From Methylobacterium sp. W2 (GTDB lineage: Bacteria > Pseudomonadota > Alphaproteobacteria > Rhizobiales > Beijerinckiaceae): DNA of 64,000 nucleotides. The stretch covers positions 1 through 64,000 of the forward strand of contig NZ_VMOA01000029.1 in the NCBI RefSeq assembly GCF_020662345.1, given 5' to 3'. Shown here in pieces: positions 46,600-55,538 of the stretch. Every line of letters begins with the position of its first letter. The first letter of the stretch is position 1. The position numbers were made by a program, and so were the translations under genes. A model generated the notes under the pieces. The model did no database searches and was not told where the DNA came from. It saw nothing but the letters and a program-made list of their open reading frames with translations.

Positions 46600-48156
46600 A
46601 TGGCCGCCGCCCCGACCCCAATTCCCGACCTCGACATCGTCGAGATGACCCTCGCCGACGTGGCCGACGCTTTCGCCAGCGGCGTCACCTCGGAGGCGCT
46701 GACCCTGGCCTTCCTCGACCGGATTGCCGCCTACAACCCGCATTACAACGCGATCATCGTCATGAACCCGCAGGCGCTGGACGATGCCCGCGCCATCGAC
46801 GCGCGCCGCGCCGCCGGCGAGACGCTGGGACCGCTGGCCGGCGTGCCGGTGGTCATCAAGGACCCGATGGACATGGCCGGGCTGCCGACCACGGCGGGCT
46901 GGCGCTTCCTCAGCGCCAAGGCCGGCGGCGTCGATCTGATCCCCGAGACCGACTCGCCCGTCGTGGCGCGGATGCGGGCGGCCGGCTGCGTCATGCTCGG
47001 CAAGACCAACGTCCCCGTTCTCAGCGCCACCGGCAGCCACGCCAATGACAGCTGGGCCGGACCGACCCTGAATTCGGCGGCGCCCGATTGCCTGCCCGGC
47101 GGCAGCAGCGCCGGCACGGCCACGGCGGTGGGCGCCAGCCTCGCGGTGCTCGGCCTCGCCGAGGAGACCGGCGGCTCGATCCAGAACCCGGCCTCGGCCC
47201 AGGGGCTGGTCGGCATCAAGCCGACCTTCGCCCTCGTCCCCAATGCCGGCGTGGTGCCCCTGGCCGGCAGCACCCGCGACGTGGTCGGCCCCATCGCCCG
47301 CTGCGTGCGCGACGCGGCGCTGACCCTCGACGTGCTGGCCGGCTACACCGCCGCCGATCCCAAGACGGTTGCCGGCATCGGCAAGCGGCCCAAGGGCGGC
47401 TACACCTCGAAACTCGACCGGAACGGGCTCCAGGGCAAGCGCCTAGGCCTGTTCGGACCCGGCTGGCGCGACCTGCCGCTCTCGCCGGAGGCGACGGAGC
47501 TATATGCGCGGGCACAGAGCGAGATCACCGCCTGCGGCGCCACGCTCGTCGCCGATCCCTTCGCCGGCACGGGCTTCGCGGCGCTTGCCGAGCCCACCGA
47601 GGGCCTGAACTATTTCGACGCCCGCGGCATGGAATCTGTGCCGTATGACCTGCACCTCTACCTGCAGCGGCTCGGATCGAGCGCGGCGCTTCGCAGCGTC
47701 GCTTCCTTCGCCGAGGCGACGGCGGAGGAAGATGCGTTCGGCCCCAGGGGCGTGCTGCGCTACCTCCACCAGTATCCGGTCTTCGAGGCGATCCTGGCCG
47801 ATCCGACGCGCCCGCCCGATTTGTCGGACTTCCTTGCCCTCAGAGAGGCTTACCTCGACATCTTCAACCAGGTGATGGACGAGCATGGGCTCGACGGGCT
47901 GGTCTTCCCGCAGATGCGCAACGAACTGCCGCCGCTGCATGGCGACCTCGCCATCAACGAGACCACGGTGTGCGAGATCAACATCGCCGGCCTACCCGGC
48001 GTGACGCTGCCGGCCGGGGCCTATGCGAGCGGCTCGCCGTTCAACCTGATCTTCGTGGGCCGGATGTGGAGCGAGGCCGACCTCCTCGCCTACGCTTATG
48101 CCTTCGAGGCGGCCACCGGCTACCGCAAGGCGCCGAGCCTGGTGACCGCAGGCTGA
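46600..48156 (+). CDS. Amidase-signature family enzyme
   Basis: The 518-residue protein carries the amidase-signature triad: Lys87 (VVIKDPMDMAG), Ser169 (PGGSSAGTAT) and Ser193 (ETGGSIQNPA), with the family's 24-residue spacing between the two serines. The residue usually Asp before TGGS is Glu here. It hydrolyses an amide to acid and ammonia. The ATG at 46600 follows an AAGGAGA site nine bases upstream. Its place at the end of the transport operon implies that the transporter imports its substrate for use as a nitrogen source; urea, short amides or carbamoyl compounds are possible. Confidence 0.92.
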   Translation: MAAAPTPIPDLDIVEMTLADVADAFASGVTSEALTLAFLDRIAAYNPHYNAIIVMNPQALDDARAIDARRAAGETLGPLAGVPVVIKDPMDMAGLPTTAGWRFLSAKAGGVDLIPETDSPVVARMRAAGCVMLGKTNVPVLSATGSHANDSWAGPTLNSAAPDCLPGGSSAGTATAVGASLAVLGLAEETGGSIQNPASAQGLVGIKPTFALVPNAGVVPLAGSTRDVVGPIARCVRDAALTLDVLAGYTAADPKTVAGIGKRPKGGYTSKLDRNGLQGKRLGLFGPGWRDLPLSPEATELYARAQSEITACGATLVADPFAGTGFAALAEPTEGLNYFDARGMESVPYDLHLYLQRLGSSAALRSVASFAEATAEEDAFGPRGVLRYLHQYPVFEAILADPTRPPDLSDFLALREAYLDIFNQVMDEHGLDGLVFPQMRNELPPLHGDLAINETTVCEINIAGLPGVTLPAGAYASGSPFNLIFVGRMWSEADLLAYAYAFEAATGYRKAPSLVTAG

Positions 48157-48422
48157 GGGCAGGCGCGCGCCCCACCCGAGGCCCTCCTCCCCCTACGCTC
48201 CGCTATTCACACATCTCGTGGGCAGCGCGGGTCCCCTCTCCTGGAAGGAGAGGGACAGGGTGAGGTGTGTGACCTCTCCGGAGATGGACCACACCTCACC
48301 CCAACCCTCTCCTGGAAGGAGAGGGGACCCGTCGCGTCGAACCCTCTCGGATAGAGGGAAGAGCAATCGGGCAGATTAGTGAATCCTGTGAATCGAGGAT
48401 TCCATAGGGGGAGGAAAAACCC
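48157..48422. other. Convergent intergenic region carrying the repeat
   Basis: These 266 bases lie between the amidase stop and the 3' end of the MOSC gene. They contain the palindromic repeat (next entry) and a poly-A/G stretch near 48405. No gene is seen; the region probably ends transcription from both sides. Confidence 0.5.
48231..48330. repeat. Palindromic intergenic repeat, copy C
   Basis: The sequence GTCCCCTCTCCTGGAAGGAG to GGAGAGGGGACC repeats the inverted arms of copies A and B, including the internal GGTGAGGTGTGTGACCTCTC stretch. The arms are longer and more symmetric here, since the right arm also reads CTCCTGGAAGGAG. It lies between convergent genes like the other copies. Confidence 0.8.
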
Positions 48423-49196
48423 TTACCCAAGGGCAACACCATCCGCCGTGGCGATCGTCCCGCCCTCGACGACCTCGCAATAGATCCCGAGGTCCACATG
48501 CCCGAAATGCTGCTTGATCGCCTTGGGCAGGTTGGCGTCCCGCTCGGCGGTCGCCGGGTTCACGTTGACGGCGCCGCAGCGCGGTGTGCGGGCGAGGCCG
48601 CGCAGGCGCACCGGGCCGATGCTGACCTCGCGCCCGACCCAATCGAGTTCCTGCCACGGCTCCAGACCGACGAGATGGATGTTGGCACGGAAGCGCAGGG
48701 GGTCGAGCTCCCGCCCCGTCGCCTCGGAGAGCGCCCGCACCGAGGCGAGGTTCACGACCGAGATCGCGCGCATCATCACCGGCGAGAGCACGCTGGCATC
48801 GGTGAACTTGTGGTTCTCGGCCCGCACGAGGCGGGGCCGCCCGCGCGTTTCCTCGCCGAGATAATCGGCGAAGAACGCCTCCGTCCCGGCGCGCCCGGCC
48901 TCCGTGGAGAGGTCGGCGGCAAACACCTCCTCCCCCTCGCGCCGGATCGTCAGGCAGTGGCTTTCGGGGTCGAGCCGCGTCGTGAGAGCCGCCAGCGCCG
49001 TGTTGTTACGCAGCATCAGGAAGAAGCCCTTGTCCAGGGGCTCCGGCTTGTCCGGGTCGAACAGGGTGGTCCCCAGCGCCAGGGCGTATTCCCGGTCATG
49101 GGCGAGCCCCGCCTCTGGGGTCACGCTCATGCTTGTCAGCGCCTCGGCCGACAGACCCTTGATCGGATAGCGGTAGAGGGCGTCGACGGCGGGCAT
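48423..49196 (-). CDS. MOSC-domain molybdenum cofactor-binding protein
   Basis: The 257-residue protein has an N-terminal beta-barrel (RYPIKGLSAEALTSMSV) and a MOSC domain (about 100-250) with the conserved cysteine in RTPRCGAVNVNP. MOSC proteins bind molybdenum cofactor and reduce N-hydroxylated compounds or act in sulfur transfer. The ATG at 49196 is preceded by AGGA at normal spacing; the long frame upstream is the shadow of the porin gene. Confidence 0.88.
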   Translation of the reverse strand: MPAVDALYRYPIKGLSAEALTSMSVTPEAGLAHDREYALALGTTLFDPDKPEPLDKGFFLMLRNNTALAALTTRLDPESHCLTIRREGEEVFAADLSTEAGRAGTEAFFADYLGEETRGRPRLVRAENHKFTDASVLSPVMMRAISVVNLASVRALSEATGRELDPLRFRANIHLVGLEPWQELDWVGREVSIGPVRLRGLARTPRCGAVNVNPATAERDANLPKAIKQHFGHVDLGIYCEVVEGGTIATADGVALG

Positions 49197-49372
49197 GGCG
49201 AATTCCTGGAGAGGGTGCGCCCCTCGATGCCGGGAGACGGCGCGATCCGCCATACGCTGTTTTGCGCAAGCGGTCGGACACCGCATCGGCGAGGCGCCGG
49301 GGACGAAAAAGCCGGCTCCGCGCGAACGGAACCGGCTGTCGGACGAAATTGGAGCCGCAGGCCTCCAAGAGC

Positions 49373-50848
49373 CTAGCCCGGCGCGAGGCCCAGCAGCGTT
49401 CCGAGGGGAACGACGAGGGTGAAGCCGCCGTAGAACCCGTCCTTGGCGCGGCGCGCCGTATAGGGGTTGTAGTAGGAATTCGGGTTGACGACGTACTGGA
49501 CCACCGGCTCGAGGATGACGCCCGCGCCGAGATCGAAATGGGCGTTGACCTCGAACACGAACTTGTCGCGCGAATAGGGTTCGCCGGTGCCGCCCGAGAT
49601 GAAGTTCGCATCCGACAGGAAGTCGGCATAGTTCTGGTTCAGCCGCTGCCAATTGGCCTTGATGCCGTAGGTGTCGTTGGGCCGGCCCTGGTCGGGCGCC
49701 GACAGCAGCAGGCCGGCGAAGGAGTTGAAGCGGATCGGGATCGTCGGGTCGAAGGCGTAGCCGGTGCCGGTATAGGCCGAGATCGCGGTGGGATGCGGGT
49801 TGCTCGCATCGCTTCCGCCATCGGCCCGCCATAGGGTCTGCGTGCCGGTGAGGACGACGCCCGACGTGCCGGATTTCTGCAGGGACGGGGTGCCCGGGTT
49901 GAGGCCCTTCGAGGTGCCGGCGATGGTCTTGAAGTTATCGTCGTGGTCGGCGGTGTTGTAGAAGCCGGTGAGCGAGACGCGGCCGGGATAGGCCTCCATC
50001 GTGTAGTCGGTCTTGCGCCCGATCTCGGTCATCACGACGGCGCCGGACAGGCGCTCGTAGCCGAAATCATACCCAGACAGGACGTTGGTGTTGGGGTTCA
50101 CGCTGAAGGCGCCAGCCTGGATATAGGTGGTCGGCGAGAGCTTGTAGGCGATGTTGGCGCCCCAGACGCCGAAGAGCGGCGAGGTGAAGCCGGCATTGAA
50201 GTAGAACATGTCCTGGAAACAGGAATTGATCGAGTTGCACGGCGGCAGGCCGTAATAACGGTCGGGATGGGTGCGGCCGACCTCGACCACGAGGCGGTCG
50301 TCGAGGAGCTTCTGCTGGTAGGTCAGCAGCGAGAGGCGGGTGCTGTTGGGCGTGTAGGGCGGCTGGTAGCCCACCGTGGTGTCGCCGATGTCACCGGCCA
50401 TGTTCAGGTTGCGCACGAGGCCGAAGAACGTTTGCGTGAAGTTGATCGAGCCGCCGGCGATGCCGGCGAGCTTCTGCATGTCGGCCGTCATGCTGAGCAC
50501 GAAATAGGCGGCGTTCGATTGCTCGCCGGTGCGCAGGCCGGCGCTCGGATTGGCCTGGTAGAAGTCGTAGATGTTGACGTCGAAGGTCAGTCCCCGCGCC
50601 GCCATGTCGGTGGCCCAGGGCGCGAGGGGCCCGGTGCGTACGGGATCGGCGGGTTTCGAGGCGATGTCCCGGTCGGTGCGCGGCTGCGTCTGATTATTGA
50701 GTTCGCCGACGGGCGAGGCGGTCTGAGCCTCGGCGGACAGCATGCCCGCGGCGAGGAACGCACCGCCCAGCAGAACCGGAAGCCCGGTGCGGCGAGCCGG
50801 GCGCGCGAAGGCGGCGCTTCCGGGTCTTCCTGTCGCGTCTGTCGGCAT
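49373..50848 (-). CDS. OprB-like carbohydrate-selective porin
   Basis: The 491-residue protein begins with a basic stretch and a signal sequence ending near SAEA. The rest shows alternating beta strands with the OprB features GGSINFTQTFFGLVRNLN, LDDRLVVEVGRTHPDRYYG, CxxxNSCF and the C-terminal GFYGGFTLVVPLG. OprB porins let sugars and some aromatics through the outer membrane. The gene is monocistronic; its regulator is not obvious. Confidence 0.88.
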   Translation of the reverse strand: MPTDATGRPGSAAFARPARRTGLPVLLGGAFLAAGMLSAEAQTASPVGELNNQTQPRTDRDIASKPADPVRTGPLAPWATDMAARGLTFDVNIYDFYQANPSAGLRTGEQSNAAYFVLSMTADMQKLAGIAGGSINFTQTFFGLVRNLNMAGDIGDTTVGYQPPYTPNSTRLSLLTYQQKLLDDRLVVEVGRTHPDRYYGLPPCNSINSCFQDMFYFNAGFTSPLFGVWGANIAYKLSPTTYIQAGAFSVNPNTNVLSGYDFGYERLSGAVVMTEIGRKTDYTMEAYPGRVSLTGFYNTADHDDNFKTIAGTSKGLNPGTPSLQKSGTSGVVLTGTQTLWRADGGSDASNPHPTAISAYTGTGYAFDPTIPIRFNSFAGLLLSAPDQGRPNDTYGIKANWQRLNQNYADFLSDANFISGGTGEPYSRDKFVFEVNAHFDLGAGVILEPVVQYVVNPNSYYNPYTARRAKDGFYGGFTLVVPLGTLLGLAPG

Positions 50849-51568
50849 GGTCGAACGTCTCCCTGCTGCTGTTCCCCGCGCCTTTCGGGTCTCGTGCTCG
50901 TCGAAGGAGCCCAGGCGCGGGGAATTGTGAGATTGGGAGGGTTCAGCAAGGCCAATGCCACATCAGGGAGCGCACTCAAGAAAAGTTCCATGTCTCACCC
51001 GAATTCTTTGGACAACACCGGCAGATTGCGTTCTCGACGCTGAATGACTGATGCTCAACCAGAAGAAGCATGGTCAAGAAACCTGAAGCGGCGGACATGC
51101 CGGTGCCGAAGGGATAAGGTCGGCACGGAAACGGGCATGTGTGATCCCACAGATGGCAGAAGGCAGAAAATTCAGGCAAATACGCATAAATCCCACAAAC
51201 CGGTCAGAATCAGATTGACAGGCGGCCTGCGCCGGGGACCTTTCCGATGATGTCCGGCCGTGACGTGTGTTCATGGAAAGCGGCACCGGCACCTTCGTCA
51301 TCTCGGCTCAGGCAGCGTGATTCTGGCGGCATGATCAATCGGACAGGACAGGCCGACGCGTTGGATCTGCCCGATCCCGCTCATCCGGCTCCAGCGCGGC
51401 TCCCTATCGCCGGAGGTTGCGGGAAACCGACATCGACGACGGCTTCCCCTGGTATGAGCGACGCGATTGCAATCTCCGTGGGAAACACCCTGCGGGACAC
51501 GCGTTTTCCTGCGGCCTCGGCTCACCAAAATCGCTACTCTTCGGCGGATTGGGGAGACGCCGACGCCG
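50849..51568. other. Long divergent intergenic region
   Basis: These 720 bases separate the porin start and the DeoR start and should contain both promoters. An AT-rich tract (51170-51215) holds GCAAATACGCATAAATCCCA. Short overlapping frames are basic and inconsistent; I see no gene, repeat or RNA. Confidence 0.4.
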
Positions 51569-52321
51569 ATGCTGACCGACCACCGCTATCAGGAGATCCT
51601 GTCCCGCCTGAACGGGACGGGTCGGGTCGGCGTCTCGGACGTGGCCGCCTATCTCAGGGTCTCCGAGGAGACCATCCGGCGCGACCTCAAGGTGCTGGAG
51701 GAGCGCGGCGTCCTGCGGCGTATCCACGGGGGCGCGGTGCCGCCCCGCCTGGACCAGGACCGGCCGCTTCAGGAGCGGGGCAAGACCAACCCGCGCGAGA
51801 AGGCGAAAGTAGCGGCCAATGCCGAGGTGCTGATCCGCGACGGGATGTCGATCTTCATCGATACCGGCACCACGACCCTCGCCTTCGCCCGGCGCCTCAG
51901 CGGCCGCAACCTCACGGTGACGACGAATTCCATCGACGTGGCGCTCCATCTCGGCAGCGGTCCCGCACGGGTGAACCTGACGCCGGGGATGCTGCGGGCG
52001 CGGGACAACGCCCTCGTCGGCTACGAGACGGTCGCCTACGCGCAGCGGTTCTATTTCGACCTCGCCTTCATGGGCATCGCGGCCTGCGACCTCACCCATG
52101 GCTGGATGGATTACGAGGAGCACGAATCCGCCCTGCGCAAGGTGCTCCGGGGCCAGGCGCGCCAGAGCGTGCTTCTGGCCGATTCCCGCAAGTTCGGGCG
52201 TCAGGCCAACCTCTGCACCTTCGGGCTCTCGGAACGGCTCACCCTCGTCACCGACCGGCCGCCGCCGCAGCCGTTCCTGGATCATTTCACCCAGCATGAC
52301 ATCGATCTCATCAGTTCCTGA
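51569..52321 (+). CDS. DeoR-family transcriptional regulator
   Basis: The 250-residue protein has an N-terminal DeoR winged helix (residues 5-58: RVGVSDVAAYLRVSEETIRR) and a C-terminal sugar-phosphate/isomerase-like ligand domain with IDTGTTTLAFARRL. DeoR proteins usually respond to a phosphorylated sugar or related intermediate. The ATG at 51569 has GGGGAGA about eleven bases upstream; the frame is open further back. It overlaps the amidohydrolase start by 26 bases, so it is the first gene of the cluster. Confidence 0.9.
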   Translation: MLTDHRYQEILSRLNGTGRVGVSDVAAYLRVSEETIRRDLKVLEERGVLRRIHGGAVPPRLDQDRPLQERGKTNPREKAKVAANAEVLIRDGMSIFIDTGTTTLAFARRLSGRNLTVTTNSIDVALHLGSGPARVNLTPGMLRARDNALVGYETVAYAQRFYFDLAFMGIAACDLTHGWMDYEEHESALRKVLRGQARQSVLLADSRKFGRQANLCTFGLSERLTLVTDRPPPQPFLDHFTQHDIDLISS

Positions 52322-53618
52322 CACGGCAGCGGCAGCCCGCGCGTTCCACGCGCTCTTTGCCGACATCTCCGCCTGCGGGGCGACGCCGGGCGGCGGCATC
52401 ACCCGGCTCTGCGCCTCGGCCGAGGACGGGCAGGCCCGTCGCCTCTTCGCCGAGGCCGCCCGCGAGGCCGGCGCCGAGATCCTCGTCGACGGGGTCGGCA
52501 ACCAGTTCGCGATGTTCCGCCTCGCGGACGGTCCCGGCGCCCCCCTGGTAATGATGGGCTCCCATCTCGACAGCCAGCCCAAGGCCGGCCGCTTCGACGG
52601 GACCTACGGCGTGGTCGCGGCCGCCGGCATCGGCGCCGTCCTGATGCAGGCGCGGCGGGCGGGCGAGACCTTCGGCGCGGATTTCTGCGCGGTGAACTGG
52701 ACCGGCGAGGAGGGCGCGCGCTTCCGGCCGAGTCTTCTCGGCAGCGGCACCTATGCCGGGGCGCGTAGGATCGAGGAGGCGCTCTCCTCCCGCGACGATG
52801 CCGGCATCACCCTGCGCGAGGCCCTGGGCGGGATCGGGTTCCTCGGCACCGACCGCCCGCCGCCGCTCCCGGCCTGCTATCTCGAACTTCACGTGGAGCA
52901 GGGCCTCGTCCTGGAGAAGGCGAAGGCGAGCATCGGCATCGTCACCCGCAACTGGGGGGCGGCGAAGATCGACGTGGTCTTCACCGGCGAGCAGGCCCAT
53001 ACCGGCCCGACCCCGATGCGGCGCCGGCGCGACGCGCTGCTCGCCGCCGCCTATCTCATCGCGGAGGTGAGGGAGATCGCCGAGCGCTGGCCCGGCCGCT
53101 TCCATTCCTCCGTGGGACGCATCCTGGTGGAGCCGAATTCCCCCAACGTGGTCCCCGCGCGGGTGGAGCTCAGCGTGGAGCTGCGCTCGGCCGACAATGC
53201 CCTGCTCACCGATGCGAGCCTCTTGGCGGAGGCGGCGATCACGCAGGCGGCGGAGCGCGCCGGCGTCGTGGCGGCGATCACCGGCCGGACCCTGCGGCCG
53301 ATCCGCAGCCTGCCGGAGGCCGTGTGCGATCTCGTCTCGACCTGCGCCGAGGAGGCGTCCCTGCGGTCGCTGCGCATGGATACCGTGGCCGGCCACGACG
53401 CGATCAGCCTGCTCGGCCTGTGCCCGACCGGCATCGTCTTCGTGCCCAGCGTTGACGGCATCGCGCATAACGAGGCCGAGCTGACGCGGACGGCCGATCT
53501 CGAAGCCGGGCTCTCGGTGGCCTTGCGCGCCGCATGGCGCCTCTGCCGCGCCGGCGGATCTCCGGAACGGGCCTTGCTCGTCAGGCGGCCGAACGACGCG
53601 TTCGGAGGGGAGCGATGA
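52296..53618 (+). CDS. M20-type Zn-dependent carbamoylase/amidohydrolase
   Basis: The 440-residue protein matches the hydantoinase/carbamoylase branch of the M20 family: GSHLDSQPKAGRFDGTYGVV, NWTGEEGARFRPSLLGSGTY, ELHVEQGLVLE and the lid block HTGPTPMRRRRDALLAA. Such enzymes cleave N-carbamoyl amino acids, ureidoglycolate, allantoate or formylaminopyrimidine. The ATG at 52296 begins inside the DeoR gene, and the ORF ends with an ATGA overlap with the next kinase. Exact substrate is not predictable. Confidence 0.88.
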   Translation: MTSISSVPDTAAAARAFHALFADISACGATPGGGITRLCASAEDGQARRLFAEAAREAGAEILVDGVGNQFAMFRLADGPGAPLVMMGSHLDSQPKAGRFDGTYGVVAAAGIGAVLMQARRAGETFGADFCAVNWTGEEGARFRPSLLGSGTYAGARRIEEALSSRDDAGITLREALGGIGFLGTDRPPPLPACYLELHVEQGLVLEKAKASIGIVTRNWGAAKIDVVFTGEQAHTGPTPMRRRRDALLAAAYLIAEVREIAERWPGRFHSSVGRILVEPNSPNVVPARVELSVELRSADNALLTDASLLAEAAITQAAERAGVVAAITGRTLRPIRSLPEAVCDLVSTCAEEASLRSLRMDTVAGHDAISLLGLCPTGIVFVPSVDGIAHNEAELTRTADLEAGLSVALRAAWRLCRAGGSPERALLVRRPNDAFGGER

Positions 53619-54565
53619 TAGCCTACGGCGAGGCCGGTACCGCTTTCGACCACCGCGTCGAGGCCGTCATCGCCACGCGGGCCGATTGGGTCGCGCGCCA
53701 GCCTCGCTATGGGCTGGCCGCAGCGCCCGTGGCATCCCCGACCCACCGGGCCGTGGCCTCGGATTGCGTCCGGGTCGCGTTCCGCGAGGGCGAGCCCGTC
53801 TTCCTCAAGCTCCGCCACGCCGACATGGCGGACGACGTGACGCCCGTGGCCGGGCAGGCGGCCCGCAAGGCCGCACGCCTCGGAATTGCCCCGGAGGTGA
53901 TCTTCGAGGCGGACGGGGCGCTCGGCCTCGCCTACTTGCCCGAGCCCTGGCGCTATGCCCGCGTCGGCGACCTTCAGGACAGGACGATCCTGGCCAAGGT
54001 GCTGGATGCCAAGGCGCGCCTCCATGGCGACGGTCGTCTCGGCCATCGCGTCTGCCCCTTCGCACGGATCGACAGCCTCGCCGCCGAGGCCCGTGCCGCC
54101 GGCGCGCCGCTTCCCGACGGGACCGACCGCCTCGTCGCCATCGCCGCCCTCATCCGCGAGGCCATCCACGCGTCGGGGATCGACCTCGCCTTCTGCCACA
54201 ACGACGGCCTCGCCTCGAACGTCATGATCGGGGAGGGCGAGGTCCGCCTCGTCGATTTTGATCTCGCCGGCGACAACGACCCCTGGTTCGACGTCGGCGC
54301 CCTCCTCAACGAGGCCTGCGCCTTCGAGCCGGAGCGGCGCGAGGCGGTGGAGCATTACGCCGGCCGGTTCGACGAGCGTCTCTACAATCGCTGCCGCCTC
54401 TACGGCGCCGTCGACGACGTGATGGGCGGCCTCTGGGGCGTCACCCGCGCGGTCACCTCGGCGCGGAGCGGGATCGAGTTCTACAAATACGGAACCTGGC
54501 GGCTCCTGCATGCGCGCACGACCATCGGCGCACGTGACTTCGAAAGCTGGCTGCGCCGGCTGTGA
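53615..54565 (+). CDS. Choline-kinase-like phosphotransferase, copy 1
   Basis: The 316-residue protein is a small-molecule kinase of the aminoglycoside/choline kinase group with Brenner's motif H195-N-D197-GLAS-N202 and metal-binding Asp214 in LVDFDLAG. The ATP-binding lysine is probably in VFLKLRHADM. These enzymes phosphorylate choline, ethanolamine, thiamine or similar hydroxyl compounds. It overlaps the upstream amidohydrolase stop by four bases, and a paralog follows after 34 bases. Confidence 0.85.
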   Translation: MIAYGEAGTAFDHRVEAVIATRADWVARQPRYGLAAAPVASPTHRAVASDCVRVAFREGEPVFLKLRHADMADDVTPVAGQAARKAARLGIAPEVIFEADGALGLAYLPEPWRYARVGDLQDRTILAKVLDAKARLHGDGRLGHRVCPFARIDSLAAEARAAGAPLPDGTDRLVAIAALIREAIHASGIDLAFCHNDGLASNVMIGEGEVRLVDFDLAGDNDPWFDVGALLNEACAFEPERREAVEHYAGRFDERLYNRCRLYGAVDDVMGGLWGVTRAVTSARSGIEFYKYGTWRLLHARTTIGARDFESWLRRL

Positions 54566-54599
54566 CACGGGCATTCGAGACGGGAGGCACCGAACGGCG

Positions 54600-55538
54600 A
54601 TGAGCTGGACAGGCTTGGGCGACGGCATCAGCGAGGGCGAGCGCGCCTTGGAAGGCGTGCTGGCCGGCATCGCCTCCTGGCAGGGCCGGCCGATGCGCTA
54701 CCGGCCGGTGGCGGGCGGGATCAGCAACACCAATTGGCACGTCGCCATCGGGGACGCGCGGGATGTCTTCGTGAAGATGCCCGGTCGCGGCACGGAGATG
54801 TTCATCACCCGCGACCATGCCAACGAAGCCAGCCGCCGCGCCCATGCCTGCGGCTACGGCGTCGAGGTCATCGACTACCTGCCCGATGCCGGCGTCGAGA
54901 TCTTCGCCTTCGTCGAGGGCTACCGCGCCTCCTCGAATCTCGACTTCCTGCGCCCCGCTCTGCGCCATAACGCCGTGCGCGCCCTCAAGGCGTTCAACGA
55001 TTCCGCGCCGCTCGGGCTGACGAAGACGATCTTCGAAATGATCGAGGAGCATGTGGTCCAGGTGGCGGAGGTGGGCGGCCGACTTCCCGCCGACCAGGCC
55101 CATCTGATGCGCTGCGTAGCCGAGGCGAAGGCGGCGATGACGGCCTCCGGCCTCGATCTCGTGCCGTGCATGAACGATACGCTCGCCGGCAACTTCATGA
55201 TCGACGCGGCCGACAATGTCCTGCTGGTCGATTTCGAATACGCCTCCAACAACGAGCGCGCCTACGAGCTCGCCCTCTGGTTCGACGAGATGGCGTTCCC
55301 CGACCTCATCGAGCGCGAGATGATCGAGGCCTATTTCGGCCGCTGGACCCCCGCAATCGACGCGCGGATCGCTGTCCTGAAGGCGCTCGGCGATCTCAAA
55401 TGGGCGACCTGGGCGATGATCCAGGAGGCCGTCTCCACCCTCGATTTCGACTATTACAAATACGGAACCTGGAAGCACATGCGGGCCCGAACCCTGTTCC
55501 ACCATCCCGACTGGCCGCTCTGGCTGAAGCGCCTGTGA
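54600..55538 (+). CDS. Choline-kinase-like phosphotransferase, copy 2 (His replaced by Met)
   Basis: The 312-residue protein is paralogous to the preceding gene: GGISNTNWHV near the nucleotide site and the same C-terminal KYGTW...HARTL...WLKRL pattern. Brenner's motif reads M191-N-D193-TLAG-N198, so the usual histidine is methionine, while the catalytic Asp, the Asn and the metal Asp211 (LVDFEYA) are kept. It may still be active with a shifted substrate. GGGAGG lies before the ATG at 54600, and its stop shares one base with the next ATG. Confidence 0.82.
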   Translation: MSWTGLGDGISEGERALEGVLAGIASWQGRPMRYRPVAGGISNTNWHVAIGDARDVFVKMPGRGTEMFITRDHANEASRRAHACGYGVEVIDYLPDAGVEIFAFVEGYRASSNLDFLRPALRHNAVRALKAFNDSAPLGLTKTIFEMIEEHVVQVAEVGGRLPADQAHLMRCVAEAKAAMTASGLDLVPCMNDTLAGNFMIDAADNVLLVDFEYASNNERAYELALWFDEMAFPDLIEREMIEAYFGRWTPAIDARIAVLKALGDLKWATWAMIQEAVSTLDFDYYKYGTWKHMRARTLFHHPDWPLWLKRL

